A stretch of 64,000 nt of DNA, taken from Leptobrachium leishanense. Lineage: Eukaryota > Chordata > Amphibia > Anura > Megophryidae. The notes beneath the pieces were generated by a model. It was not told where the DNA came from. It saw only the letters and a program-made list of their open reading frames with translations, and searched no databases. The position numbers and the translations under genes are program-made. Shown here piece by piece: positions 23,665 to 34,259 of this stretch; the first letter of the stretch is position 1; the number at the start of each line of letters is the position of its first letter. The DNA lies in NCBI GenBank assembly GCA_009667805.1, contig CM019063.1, positions 411,780,626 to 411,844,625 on the forward strand, given 5' to 3'.

Positions 23665-24543
23665 ATGGCTACGGAGGACTTTTTGTCCAGAGCCGGTGCT
23701 TACTTAGACCACGCTGAAACCTGGCAATTCACCGATGAGCAAGCTGCTGACATCTTGTGGCCTCAAACGGATACAGATTTACCCTCCACCACTGTCACCT
23801 CTGAGGTTATCCGGGACCTCGAGAAGCTCAGACACAGGGAAACAGACCTTGAACTCCATGCCATTTATCTTTCAGACTATTATCGCATGAAAAAAATCCC
23901 ACGTGGCTTCAGGATACGCAACACCCCGACCATCGGACGTAACAATCCCGAGATGTGCAGAAAATGGATTGCCATCCTCAACAAATGCTCGCTCGATCTT
24001 ATCCTGTTGGTCATTGATGAAGTGGGTAAGGACTTGAAACTTCTTAAATCAAAGATTGCTGAATTTGAATCTAAATTCTCTGATGTAATGACTGACCCCA
24101 TGAATGACCCGTTGTTATCTAAACTCTCTCTTGATCTTGATAAATATAAAAAAGATCTGGTCCGCTTTAAGCGTGACAAGCTTGACCGTGTCAACCTTGA
24201 CTATGCTGACCATCGTGTGTATCGGTGGCTAACTGGGGAAGGTCAACCTCGAAGCTTCGCTAGACGCCCTCGCATCAATAGACCAGTTAAACCAACGGTT
24301 GACGTTACCTCGGGTGAATCGGCCTCTGAGAATGAGCAGACATCTCATGATGCGACTCCATCCCAATCTAACACCCCCCCTAGGAGTTCTTTTTTATTAC
24401 CAGGTCTGGGACTAACTCGACAACCAGTGACTATCAACAGCTTCAACCCCCCCGATCGAGGTGGCGACGTACGAGGAGGGGCCAGAGGGGACGCGGCACT
24501 TCCAAGACCCACACGGGGTCGTCCACCCCGCCGCCGGAATTAA
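23665..24543 (+). CDS. Penelope ORF1 / N-terminal region, 292 aa
   Basis: Open from MATEDFLSRAGAYLDH to a TAA at 24541-24543. The central part (about 50-190) is charged and helical, with LRHRETDLELHAIYLSDYY and KIPRGFRIRN followed by NKCSLDLILLVIDEV, a segment I associate with the region upstream of RT in frog Neptune-type elements. The C-terminus (190-292) is basic, Ser/Pro-rich and ends in RGRPPRRRN, probably nucleic-acid binding. The RT frame opens behind it in a different frame and overlaps its end, so this may be ORF1 or the first part of one polyprotein split by an indel. Enzymatic function unknown. Confidence 0.7.
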   Translation: MATEDFLSRAGAYLDHAETWQFTDEQAADILWPQTDTDLPSTTVTSEVIRDLEKLRHRETDLELHAIYLSDYYRMKKIPRGFRIRNTPTIGRNNPEMCRKWIAILNKCSLDLILLVIDEVGKDLKLLKSKIAEFESKFSDVMTDPMNDPLLSKLSLDLDKYKKDLVRFKRDKLDRVNLDYADHRVYRWLTGEGQPRSFARRPRINRPVKPTVDVTSGESASENEQTSHDATPSQSNTPPRSSFLLPGLGLTRQPVTINSFNPPDRGGDVRGGARGDAALPRPTRGRPPRRRN

Positions 24544-26805
24544 TCCCCATTTACAATCTCTCCGACCGCTCTCTCACTGACGTCGAAAAATGCATTTTAA
24601 GCCGAGGTTTAAGCTTCATTCCCACTTCCCGCCTGCATCCCTTTACTTGGGAAATTGAACAGTTCGCCTTCTCGCGTTCACTTAGGCTCTGTGACTTCTT
24701 TAAAACGCAATCACTGGTTAATGCTAATAATGATGTTGTTGCAGCTGCTCCTAATGATGATGTTGCAGCTGCTCCTAATGCCATTTCTCCTCTTAGGTTA
24801 CGAAGCACCTTTGATCCGCCGGCCACCCAGGCCTCCATTAAGACGTTCTCTCGCCTGTTACATGCCGAGTCTGATAGAATATTTTCTAACATCAAAAAGT
24901 CTGCCCATTTCCCCTCCAATATCTCAGGCGCTGAACGCCTGGCCCTTAATAACTTAGCCTCTGACCATTCGATCACCATCCGCCCCGCTGACAAAGGCGG
25001 GGGGATCGTGATCCTCCGATATTCTGACTACCGCAATGAAATTTTGTCTCAATTAAGTGACTCCGATACCTATGTCAAGTGTGACTCTGACCCGACGACG
25101 CAGTTTTTTAATACCATCAGGGAAACCCTTGAGACAGCCCTAGACAACGGCACCATTTCCGAATCTTTATTTGCGTACCTCCTTGTGAAAAATGCCAAAA
25201 TTCCGATTTTATACACTCTCCCAAAAATACATAAAAACCCATTGGCCCCCCCCCGGTAGACTTATCGTGTCGGCCAAATCCGGTCTCCTTGAACCGCTGG
25301 GTAAACCTCTCGACTCCATTCTGAAAGGCCCCGTCATGGCCCTGCATACCTGTATTCGGGACTCCTCTGAGGTCCTCTCCACGATCCAATCCATTACGCT
25401 TACCCCTGACACTCTCCTAGCAACCCTCGATGTTAAAAGTTTGTATACAGTCATCCCCCACAAAGTCGGTATTGAAGCTGTTAACAAGGTCCTCTTAAGT
25501 GCGGACCCTCCCCCAGAGTTCCCGATACCATTCATTCTCACACTGCTTCGTCTGTCGCTCACACTCAATTATTTTAAATTTGAAGATTCCATCTATTTAC
25601 AACAGGCTGGGACGTCCATGGGTGCTCCAATGGCGCCGATGTATGCTAATGCATTCATGTTTATGTATGAGACTCAACACATTTTGCCGCTTTTTTCTAC
25701 AGGTTTAAAAGCTTATTTTAGATTCATAGACGATATTTTCCTCATCTGGGACGGCCCATCCAGTGTCTTTCACTCCATTATGGAAAAAATTAACCACATC
25801 GAGTCCACTGTCCGGTTCACTTTTGAAATCAGTAATGAGCATATTAATTTTCTCGACCTGTCATTCCATCGAGTCGGAGAGCAACTCTGCTACAGCCTTT
25901 TCAGGAAGGAGACTGCTCGCAACACATTACTCCATGCGAGCAGCTTCCATCCCCCGCACCTGTTCAGATCTCTCCCTGTGTCCCAGTTCTTGCGTGTTCT
26001 TCGCAATAATTCCTTCGAAGACACTGCGACATTACAGATTGCTGAGATGTTCGAGAGATTCTCACAGCGTGGCTATTCACGCTCTAATCTCGAGAGGGCC
26101 CTGGTTGTTGCTAAACACAAATTCCTTAACCCACTGGTTTTTCCGGTCACCTTTAACACCAGCTCCCCATCTCTGTCGAAATGCATTAAAAACAACTGGA
26201 ACATCCTAAAAACTGACCCTCTTCTCCCAGTCACGTTTAGAAACCCTCCGATCATCTGCTACAAGCGCAATAAAAATCTACGTGATATCTTAGTCCACAC
26301 TGACCAACACTCCTTGATACATCGGCCATTTGTGCAACACCCCGGTTGCTTTAGGTGCACTGGTTGCACCACGTGCAACTCTATGACCCCAGGCCAACAC
26401 TTTCTACACCCCCACAGTGGTAAAAAATATTCCATCTGTCATCGTATTACCTGCACCACGGAGTTTGTGATCTACCGTCTCACCTGCCCATGTGGTCTTG
26501 CATACATTGGCAAAACATAAAACTCTTTGCGTATACGCTTAGCTAACCATCGAGCAGCCATCAGGGGGGCTCTCTCTGGCATTGAAAATCCTCAACCAGT
26601 CGCCCGACATTTCCAAGAACATCACCACCCCCTCTCTTCCCTGCGGGTCATGGGCATTGACCATGTCCCTCTGTCCCCTCGGGGAGGTGACAGGTCCACC
26701 GAGTTACTTAAGCGAGAGTCCTTCTGGATCTTCACGCTTTCAACTGTGTCCCCTCGAGGTCTTAATGAGTATAATAGCCTTTACTGCCACTTCAGCCTCC
26801 GCTAG
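24543..26805 (+). pseudogene. Penelope reverse transcriptase with GIY-YIG endonuclease, broken
   Basis: Frame opens with IPIYNLSDRSLTDVEKCIL, then ITIRPADKGGGIVIL (about 24970) and LPKIHKNP, where the frame shifts in a C-run near 25246-25255. It continues with DVKSLYTVIPH, GTSMGAPMAPMYANAF and RFIDDIFLIW (catalytic DD of the RT palm, near 25726), a cysteine cluster CFRCTGCTTC (about 26350) and the endonuclease start VIYRLTCPCGLAYIGKT. A TAA (26518-26520) then interrupts, with NSLRIRLANHRAAIRG following in the same frame to 26805. One frameshift plus one stop disable it. The RT is related to telomerase RT; the endonuclease nicks target DNA. Confidence 0.85.
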
Positions 26806-26865
26806 CTCGTTTCTCTGGTCCTCCTGCCTTTTTTATTTTTCACACTAGGAGCACATGGGTTGTGC

Positions 26866-27637
26866 AACACCTGCCCATGTGGTCTTGCATACATTGGCAA
26901 AACATAAAACTCTTTGCGTATACGCTTAGCTAACCATCGAGCAGCCATCAGGGGGGCTCTCTCCAGCATTGAAAATCCTCAACCAGTCGCCCGACATTTC
27001 CAAGAACATCACCACCCCCTCTCTTCCCTGCGGGTCATGGGCATTGACCATGTCCCTCTGTCCCCTCGGGGAGGTGACAGGTCCACCGAGTTACTTAAGC
27101 GAGAGTCCTTCTGGATCTTCACGCTTTCAACTGTGTCCCCTCGAGGTCTTAATGAGTATAATAGCCTTTACTGCCACTTCAGCCTCCGCTAGCTCGTTTC
27201 TCTGGTCCTCCTGCCTTTTTTATTTTTCACACTAGGAGCACATGGGTTGTGGATTTTAGATCCCTCCGCCAGTGCTCCGTTTAATTTCATCTTTTCACCT
27301 TTGCTGTGTATAATCATTTTTTCCTGTGTGATTGTTATACCTGTGTTTTCTTTCCTTAGGCTGGGCGGGCCCCTGGCTTGGTGCCCTGCCCGCCTTACAC
27401 CTGTGTTCAATTTGTCATTATCTTGCTTATATATATTGATGCTTGTTATCTCCTTGTTCATATCCTGATGAAAGTCCTCTAGGACTGAAACGTTGATCTC
27501 CTGCAAATAAACCTTCTTCATTTCATATTATCAGTCTCCGTGTGCAGATTCCCTTGGATATCTACTGTGCTACGGACCATTTTCTAGCACCGGAGCACCC
27601 GTGCCTTTCTACTGGGTGTGCGAGGACCTTGGTTTCA
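26866..27637 (+). repeat. Second 3' copy (3' pLTR) of the Penelope element
   Basis: The first 3' end breaks off after GGAGCACATGGGTTGTG (26864). Sequence then restarts at CACCTGCCCATGTGG, equivalent to about 26482, and repeats the GIY-YIG tail and the 3' end through GAGGACCTTGGTTTC. The repeat is nearly identical to 26482-26864, so the duplication is recent. Confidence 0.88.
27465..27491 (+). ncRNA. Hammerhead-ribozyme-like motif, 3' Penelope copy
   Basis: Identical core to 23408-23434 (CTGATGA, 5-bp hairpin, GAAAC). Having the motif in both direct copies would allow release of a unit-length RNA, as proposed for hammerheads in this element class. Confidence 0.5.
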
Positions 27638-27652
27638 TATATATATATATAT

Positions 27653-28949
27653 AATTTTTGGAAAATGCTAATAGTTTTTTTACCATTTGCCAATTTTAAA
27701 AAATGTCCCCAGGTTTCATTTTAAAACTCTGGTCACCCGGCAAACCTTTGAGTCTCAGAAGATTAAATACTCTATACTATATCTGGCTGTTATGGTGGCT
27801 TGAAAAGGCCAACATAATATTTTCCATTCAAATCATATTATGCTTGAATATCTGTCATAGCTTACAATCTTGACTTTACAGTGGCCCCTCACAAGATTTG
27901 TATGCGATTTCCATCAGTTGCATATCAGACTCTGCTTTCAACAGACACCTGACCATAAGTAATCCCCTATATAGTTTATTGCAAACATGTTATCCTTGTT
28001 CACATTCTTGAGTTTACATACAGTACTTTACATTGTTCAATGATTGGTTTTGCTTTCGATTTCCATCCGTTGCATAGCGGTCTCTGCTTTGAAGAATCCC
28101 TGACAGTGAGTAATACCAAACAAAGCATATTTTAAGCAGCATGGTGGGTATTTTTTTATTTTATATGAATTCAGACTATTTTTATATATCGTTGGATATG
28201 TTTTAATCGGGGGCTCTAGTTTTTATTGTCCAACGGGTTAAATGTTCAGCATTTTATATGAGCAGATGGATATTGATAGCTGTTAAGTATTGTTATTTTA
28301 GAAATGGCCTTAGCCCTATAATTTGTCCAAATATCTTGCCTACCGGGTGCATTTTGATTTATTGTGAAGTAAGCTTCCCAGTGGAATGGTAAATGTAGGG
28401 ATTTCATTAACACAAAGATCATACTAAACTGTAGAAAGTAGAAACTGATAATGGTGTCCTACATCTAGTTGGTATGGAGATGCCACAGAGCACCAGGAAT
28501 TTGAACCTATATTGCAGTGATACAGAGTGAGACTGGTATAAAGGTACGACAGTTAACTGATGTAGCAAAAGCAATTGGCAGCAGAGCAAGTCTAGCAATA
28601 ATAGGGCTTGAGCAATTACAGAAAAGGAAAATTTGGGATTGGCAAATGAAGCAGGTAAAGAAAGGAGGTTGGACTCACTTGATGGATGAACGATGCAGGC
28701 ATCTTGGTAAGATAGCAGGAACAGGAGGTTTGGCAGGACCACGGGCAGAAGGTCGCTGGATGGCAGCATCATGGGCAGGAATGCAGAGTCTTGGAGCATA
28801 GACTTGGAAGTACACCTTCTTAAATGACATCTCACACAATGCTGTAGCAAAGTAAGCAGTGTGTGACTCTGTAGAGAACTCAAAGGGTGAATTTTTGGAA
28901 GTCTGGGATGGAGCTGTAGGGCTGGCAGTGGGTTTTTCTGGTGTGTGTT
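27653..28949. other. No recognised gene; a diverged direct repeat
   Basis: Two similar segments near 27906 and 28060 share GATTTCCATC and TCTCTGCTTT-like words. The rest is unassigned; frames of 90-190 codons here show no domain. Confidence 0.3.
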
Positions 28950-29640
28950 ACACTCGACCGAAACTGCTCTCACCAAAGTCACCAATGACCTAAAGGCTAA
29001 AAACCATGGCCACTATTCTATTCTTATCCTTGACCTCTCAACTGCTTTTTGACACTGTTGATCACCCCCTCCTTCTACAGACTCTCAGCTCGCTCGGGCT
29101 CTGGGACACTGCACTCTCTTGGATTCTCTCTTATCTGTCTAACAGACCTTTCCTGTATCATATGCTGGAAATTCCTCCTCTTAAATTCCATTATATGTTG
29201 GTGTACCTAAAGGCTCTGTCCTTGGTCCTCTGCTCTACACCTCCTCCCTGGGCAAAATCATTAACAGCTTTGGCTTTAATTACCACCTCCATGCAGATGA
29301 TACTCAGATCTACCTCTCTACCCCTGATCTCTCTCCTTCTCTCCTCTTCAAAAGGCAGTGACTGATTATCTGGTATCTCCTTCTGGATGGCCTCTCACCA
29401 ACTAAAGATTAACATGTCCAAGACTGAGCTTCTATGAATTCCTCCCTATAATGCCTCCCCACCTCCTGACTTCTCTATCATGGTTGATGGTATCTCTATC
29501 TCCCCATCAAGCCAGGTTTGCTGTCTTTGAGTTACATGTGACTCTGTTCTTTCCTTCATCCTCCACATCCAGTCATTTCCTCCTCCTGTTGCTACCAGTT
29601 GCGTAATATCTCCAGAATCCGGCCATTTCTTACGGTGTCT
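28950..29640 (+). pseudogene. L2/CR1-type LINE reverse transcriptase fragment
   Basis: Successive frames give [25 protein letters not shown] then [12 protein letters not shown] (RT block with the first catalytic Asp), [12 protein letters not shown] (worn GSVLGPLLY motif), [14 protein letters not shown] (ADD active site) and MASHQLKINMSKTELL. Several frameshifts and missing bases break it. It is the palm/thumb part of a clade-L2-like ORF2. Confidence 0.8.
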
Positions 29641-29644
29641 TTTT

Positions 29645-29847
29645 TTAACCCCTTACGTGCCAGATCACGTATACATATAAAAATGATATATTATGAATCT
29701 GCCGAGTTTTCCGGAAAGAACGATATATAATATGTCTGGGTCATAAAATAAAATGTGGCTTCAAATCGCGTTTAAACATGATGAGCAAAATCGGTAAAAA
29801 TTAGCTCAGCACACAGCGGTGAAATGCCTCAGCAGCGAAGGGGTTAA
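29645..29847. mobile_element. piggyBac-like MITE, short
   Basis: TTAACCCCTTACGTGCC at the left and CAGCAGCGAAGGGGTTAA at the right, TTAA on both borders, 203 bp. The interior (ATATTATGAATCTGCCGAG, CGTTTAAACATGATGAGC) is shared with 15715-15905, so short and long forms belong to one family. Confidence 0.75.
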
Positions 29848-31287
29848 AACCAGGCACCTGAGACTTACTCGTTGCCCTGCCGTGGTTTTACCTCCTTTCA
29901 TCATCTCAGTGCTGGTTCGTATTTTCTGATATATTACTGTGCATGACCCTTATTTGTCTGACGACCGTTCTGGCTATTAACCCCTTGGCTTCCTTTTGGA
30001 CTACTCGCTCTGGCAAACGACACTGGCATATGGCTGACACTGTACTCTGGCGATAAGACCCTCTGGCATACAACTGACACACTTCTGTTGGCGATACGAT
30101 CCTTGACGTTCTGGCGACTAACTCTGTATTAACCTCTGCTGAGTATTTGTGCTATTAACCCTGTGTGTCTGGCTCAAGAGCATCCTGGCCTCAGGTTCAT
30201 GAGCACCTTTGCTATTAACTGTGTGTGTGTGTGTGTATACCCATAAGCTTACTCCCAATGGTTTCTGGTAATAGGTAGCTGTGCCGACCATCTCAAGGAT
30301 GAGAAGTGTAGGATAACTTTTTTCCATACAGGGACTAATTTATTAGTTATCAGGGATGATCGTGACAGCAGGTTGATACATATCACATCTTCTCCTCGCA
30401 AAGCAGCAGATGAATTTCAATTGTTTGTGCTATTATTATTAGTAATATGCTTTCTAATTCCACATTATACATTTTTTTTTCATTGTTTTTACAGGAACCG
30501 GTTCACCACCTCTATGCAGTTATTGCAAGCTCATTGTTTAGGCAATCCAGTTGACTGTACTGGCGATTCCCAGAGCTCACTGGATTTAACTGGTGTTTAA
30601 ACTTCCCGTTACCTTAATATTATTGTAGTGGAGGATTATTAGTGTAAATTACATATTGTTTACTGCGATGTCTATGGCACACCAGAGTCCATACATGGGA
30701 CTTGATTTCAATTCGGCACGATGGCAGAAAACATTTTATAAAAAAAAATATTGTAATTTTTTTTGCCCGCTTTTCAGGCCTATATTCTTGGTTCAGGGGA
30801 TTCAAATCTGCATTTTGTGGGTTTTTGATTCGCAAGGAAATATCAGATCAAATATTAGTTGTTGAATGGATACTTTTAATTGGAAATATTGGCTTAAGCA
30901 ATTCAGTCCCACTGTTTTTGGATCCTCATTTCTGAAAAAATAACAAGTGCTGAAAACTGTTGATAAATGGATTTTCGGATGCTTGTAGTGATGTAAAATG
31001 TATTTTACTGCTCTTTCTCCATGGAGGTAGAGTATGAAACCCCGAACTTGTGCATTGTAATATGAAGTTACGCAGATGCGCGTCTTACTGTTAAAGTCTG
31101 AAACCCGCATTTCTACTATTAAAGTCTGAAACTTGCACTTTCACTGTACTTCTCAGAAAAAGCACAATTTTACTATTACAGGCTGAAACTCACTTTTTTT
31201 ATGTAAAAGTGGAAATTTTATAGTATAAACTTGAGGGTTGTAATTATTACAGTGAAATATGAATGTAGGGACTTCCGAGTTGAAAAT
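29848..31287. other. No recognised gene; possible LTR-like start, (GT)n
   Basis: 29848-30360 is rich in CTGGC-type words resembling the R-U5 part of gypsy LTRs, without matching ends. (GT)n at about 30222-30237. 30360-31287 is AT-rich and unassigned. Confidence 0.3.
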
Positions 31288-31309
31288 CTATACTATAATT
31301 GAGTAAGGC

Positions 31310-31760
31310 TTGGCGTGTCCGTCGCCAAGCTTTACTCTGCGCATGCGCGCGCAACCAGCGGCGGTTGGTTGCGCGCGCATGCAACCGCCGCGGCACAAGC
31401 CGGCTGCCGGCTCGTCGCGGCGGTTACAAGATGCACACAGCAGCCGGGTAGAGGCTGCGCTCGCAGCCTCTACCCGGCTGCCGCGCGCATCCAACCCCCG
31501 AGCGGCGAAGGGAAAGGTCCCTCCGCCGCTCGGGGGTTGGATGCGCGCGGCAGCCGGGTAGAGGCTGCGCTCGCAGCCTCTACCAGGCTGTCGAGCGCAT
31601 CCAACCTCCGAGCGGCGCCGGGGAAGTGAAAGTTTCCCCACTTCCGCACTTTGAAGGACCCAAGCCCCGGTCACGTGACCGCGGCTTGGGTCCTTCAACG
31701 AGCGGAAGCGGGAAACTTTCACTTCCCCGGCGCCGCTCGGAAAGGTAAGTATGGGGCGGC
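31310..31760. repeat. Chain of consecutive perfect hairpins
   Basis: Adjacent palindromes: GGCTTGGCG with CGCCAAGC; GCGCGCGCAACC with GGTTGCGCGCGC; GCCGGGTAGAGGCTGCG with CGCAGCCTCTACCCGGC (occurring twice); CCAACCCCCGAGCGG with CCGCTCGGGGGTTGG; and a large outer pair CCGAGCGGCGCCGGGGAAG with its complement, centred on GGTCACGTGACC. Confidence 0.8.
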
Positions 31761-31802
31761 TGTCCGAATGCCAATAGAGCATTCGAACAGCCGCCCTATG
31801 TC

Positions 31803-32720
31803 TGAGCTGGGGGCCAATATCCATGAGCTGGGGGCAGTATCCATGAGCTGGGGGGGGCAGTATCCATGAGCTGGGGGGGCAATATCCATGAGCTGGGGGG
31901 GCAATATCCACGAGCTGGGGGGGGGCAGTATCCATGAGCTGGGGGGGCAATATCCATGAGCTGGGGGGCAGTATCCATGAGCTGGGGGGGCAATATCCAT
32001 GAGCCGGGGGGCAATATCCATGAGCTGGGGGCCAATATCCATGAGCTGGGGGCCAATATCCATGAGCTGGGGGCAGTATCCATGAGCTGGGGGGGCAATA
32101 TCCATGAGCTGGGGGGGCAATATCCATGAGCTGGGGGGCCAATATCCATGAGCCTGGGGCAGTATCCATGAGCTGGGGGGCCAATATCCATGAGCTGGGA
32201 GCAGTATCCACGAGCTGGGGGCCAATATCCATGAGCTGGGGCAGTATCCATGAGATGGGGGGGCAATATCCATGAGCTGGGGGCAGTATCCATGAGCTGG
32301 GGGGGCAATATCCACGAGCTGGGGGCAGTATCCATGAGCTGGGGGGGCAATATCCATGAGCTGGGGGCAGTATCCATGAGCTGGGGGCAGTATCCATGAG
32401 CTGGGGGGGCAATATCCACGAGCTGGGGGACAGTATCCATGAGCTGGGGGCAGTATCCAGGAGCTGGGGGCAGTATCCACGAGCTGGGGGGCAGTATCCA
32501 CGAGCTGGGGGCAGTATCCACGAGCTGGGGGGCAGTATCCAGGAGCTGGGGGGCAGTATCCAGGAGCTGGGGGGCAGTATCCAGGAGCTGGGGGCAGTAT
32601 CCAGGAGCTGGGGCAATATCCACGTGCTGGGGCAGTATATCCACGAGCTGGGGCAGTATCCACGAGCTGGGGCAGTATCCACGAGCTGGGCCATATATCC
32701 ATGAGCTGGGGCAGTATATC
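31803..32720. repeat. Minisatellite, ~20-bp unit (ATCCATGAGCTGGGGGCAAT)
   Basis: About 45 units alternating between GGGGGCAATATCCATGAGCT and GGGGGCAGTATCCATGAGCT forms, with CAGGAGCT and CACGAGCT variants clustered at the right. The unusually long open frames on both strands (up to 468 codons) are purely periodic. Confidence 0.92.
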
Positions 32721-32772
32721 CACAATAGACTGCCCTCTGGGCAGGCTTTCCACCTTGTATGACTATAAAATA

Positions 32773-34249
32773 ATAAAGTTAGGACTTTGCATGTTTACTG
32801 TAACAGTACAAAATGAATGACTCTGTTATGGCTCCAAATATGTAAATTATGATGTCTGGATTTGCGACAATTAAATTAACATGTGGAGGATGTGCGTTTC
32901 TGCTGTATATAATTTAAAAATATTTATTTTTTATTAATTGCAAATGAAACTCTTAATTAATAATTGTATTTATTAACACTTAACCTTTTAGTAGTTTTGA
33001 TAATTTAGGAGAGCAGGGACAGGTTTCAGACAGGCTTAGGGGAAATATACAGGGCTAGCATTAGGTATGCAATTTGAAGGTGCAGGGGCATGAGTACTGA
33101 AGGAAATACATTGTATGGGAAAAGCATACAGATTTCAACTATTACACACCTATCTCCTGATGAAGGCCAACAGTCCGCAATAGGAATGGTTTTGTGTTCT
33201 TGCATAACCTAAATGAAGCCACTGAGTATGGCATTGCACTGGCATGTCGGGTGTCTGCGGTATAGCAGACTTTTTAATGCAAAAAAAGGGAGAAATTGTG
33301 GCATGATTTGCACGTCCTTCCCAGAATTCCCTGCTACATAAAGGGAGTAAGGCAGAAAAGCTCTGTGGGTGAAGCAAGTCTCGGATTTGCTCAGATGTGT
33401 AAATGGTTTTCACCATGACTGACATTCTCTGTGTGTGTTAGAATATTTCTGTAGAGATTAGCCTTTTTACCACCATTAGTAACATCAAGTAGAATACATT
33501 TACAATTATTTATTAAGTGTCAACATATTTCACAGTGCTGTACAAAGGGTAGGACAAAATAAGCATAAAATAAACAATATTTGATTCCGCCATATTTTGA
33601 GTTAGTTGCATAACAATATTAAGATACATTATGTGAACTAGAATATTGTATTATCTGCATTATTTCTCCTTGGTGATGTATGTTGCCCATTTCTAATATT
33701 TAATATGGTGCCTTTAAACAAGATGGCGTGCGGGACACTGTGGGTGTAATACGTAATACACCGGGGAACAATTTGGAACATATTTTCTGTTGTGTTCGAT
33801 ATTTCAGCTGTTTCAGACTAAATTAGGCACGCTGATTTCAAAACGCAATTAGTTTTCTTCTATCACGTCAAATTATTTCTCTACAGCTTATCTGAATGCG
33901 ATTACTCCCACTCGGATGTTTGGGAGCACGAGTGGTGACAGGTGGGGGGCGACCTTGGCGACTGGTTGCTACTTGTCTCTGCATTTCAGTTACACGTGAG
34001 ACAGTGTGGTGAGAGGGTGTGTATAACTGTATTAAGTGAATCGTATGCTTAGATCGTAAGCTCTTGAGCAGGGTCCTCCCTCCTTCTGTTCCGTGTAATG
34101 TGTATGTATATTTGTCAATCTGTCTCTCCCATTGGACAGCGCCAAGGAATTTATTGGTGCTTTAAAAATATTTGTAACTGTATTCTGAAAGTCTGTATAC
34201 AAGGAGAAAGCAGAATTTTATTTTTTTATTTACATACGTATTTCGTTTC
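32773..34249. other. No gene; L2-type 3' end fragments
   Basis: 33495-33560 (AACATATTTCACAGTGCTGTA) is a minus-strand L2-like tail. 34050-34180 (GTAAGCTCTTGAGCAGGG to AGCGCCAAGGAATTTATTGG) is a plus-strand L2-like tail. The rest is unassigned. Confidence 0.4.
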
Positions 34250-34259
34250 CTTTTAGATC

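Larger units (their letters stand above)
21001..27640 (+). mobile_element. Penelope-like retroelement (Neptune-like) with inverted and tandem partial copies
   Basis: Order: inverted 3' part (21001-22380, minus), 54-bp spacer, direct 3' part (22435-23578), ORF1 and RT/GIY-YIG region (23665-26805), and another direct 3' part from about 26866 to 27637. Partial LTR-like copies in direct and inverted arrangement are characteristic of Penelope elements. The body encodes a telomerase-like reverse transcriptase and a GIY-YIG endonuclease. A (TA)n run of about 34 bp abuts the left end and a short (AT)n abuts the right. One MITE (21166-21474) has hit the inverted arm. Confidence 0.88.
31288..32772. mobile_element. 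Element carrying palindrome chain and minisatellite
   Basis: Between a possible weak inverted pair (ACTATAATTGAGTAAGG near 31290 and CCTTGTATGACTATA near 32755) lie a chain of GC-rich hairpins (31310-31760) and a 20-bp minisatellite (31803-32720). The termini are uncertain, but the interior order (palindrome with GGTCACGTGACC, then the ATCCATGAGCTGGGG array) equals that of the elements at 8475, 46781 and 51593. Confidence 0.5.

Noticed and set aside
30222..30237. (GT)n and other short runs such as (TA)n at 20967-21000
   Set aside because: Ordinary microsatellites; noted only as flanks.
31796..32725. Secreted or structural repeat protein gene
   Set aside because: No signal peptide, splice signals or promoter; frame length is fully explained by the satellite period.
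31288..32762. Very long open frames (up to 468 codons) on both strands, rich in SSWILPP or SWGQYP repeats
   Set aside because: They follow the 20-bp minisatellite. Several overlapping frames are open at once on both strands and the peptide is only the translated repeat.
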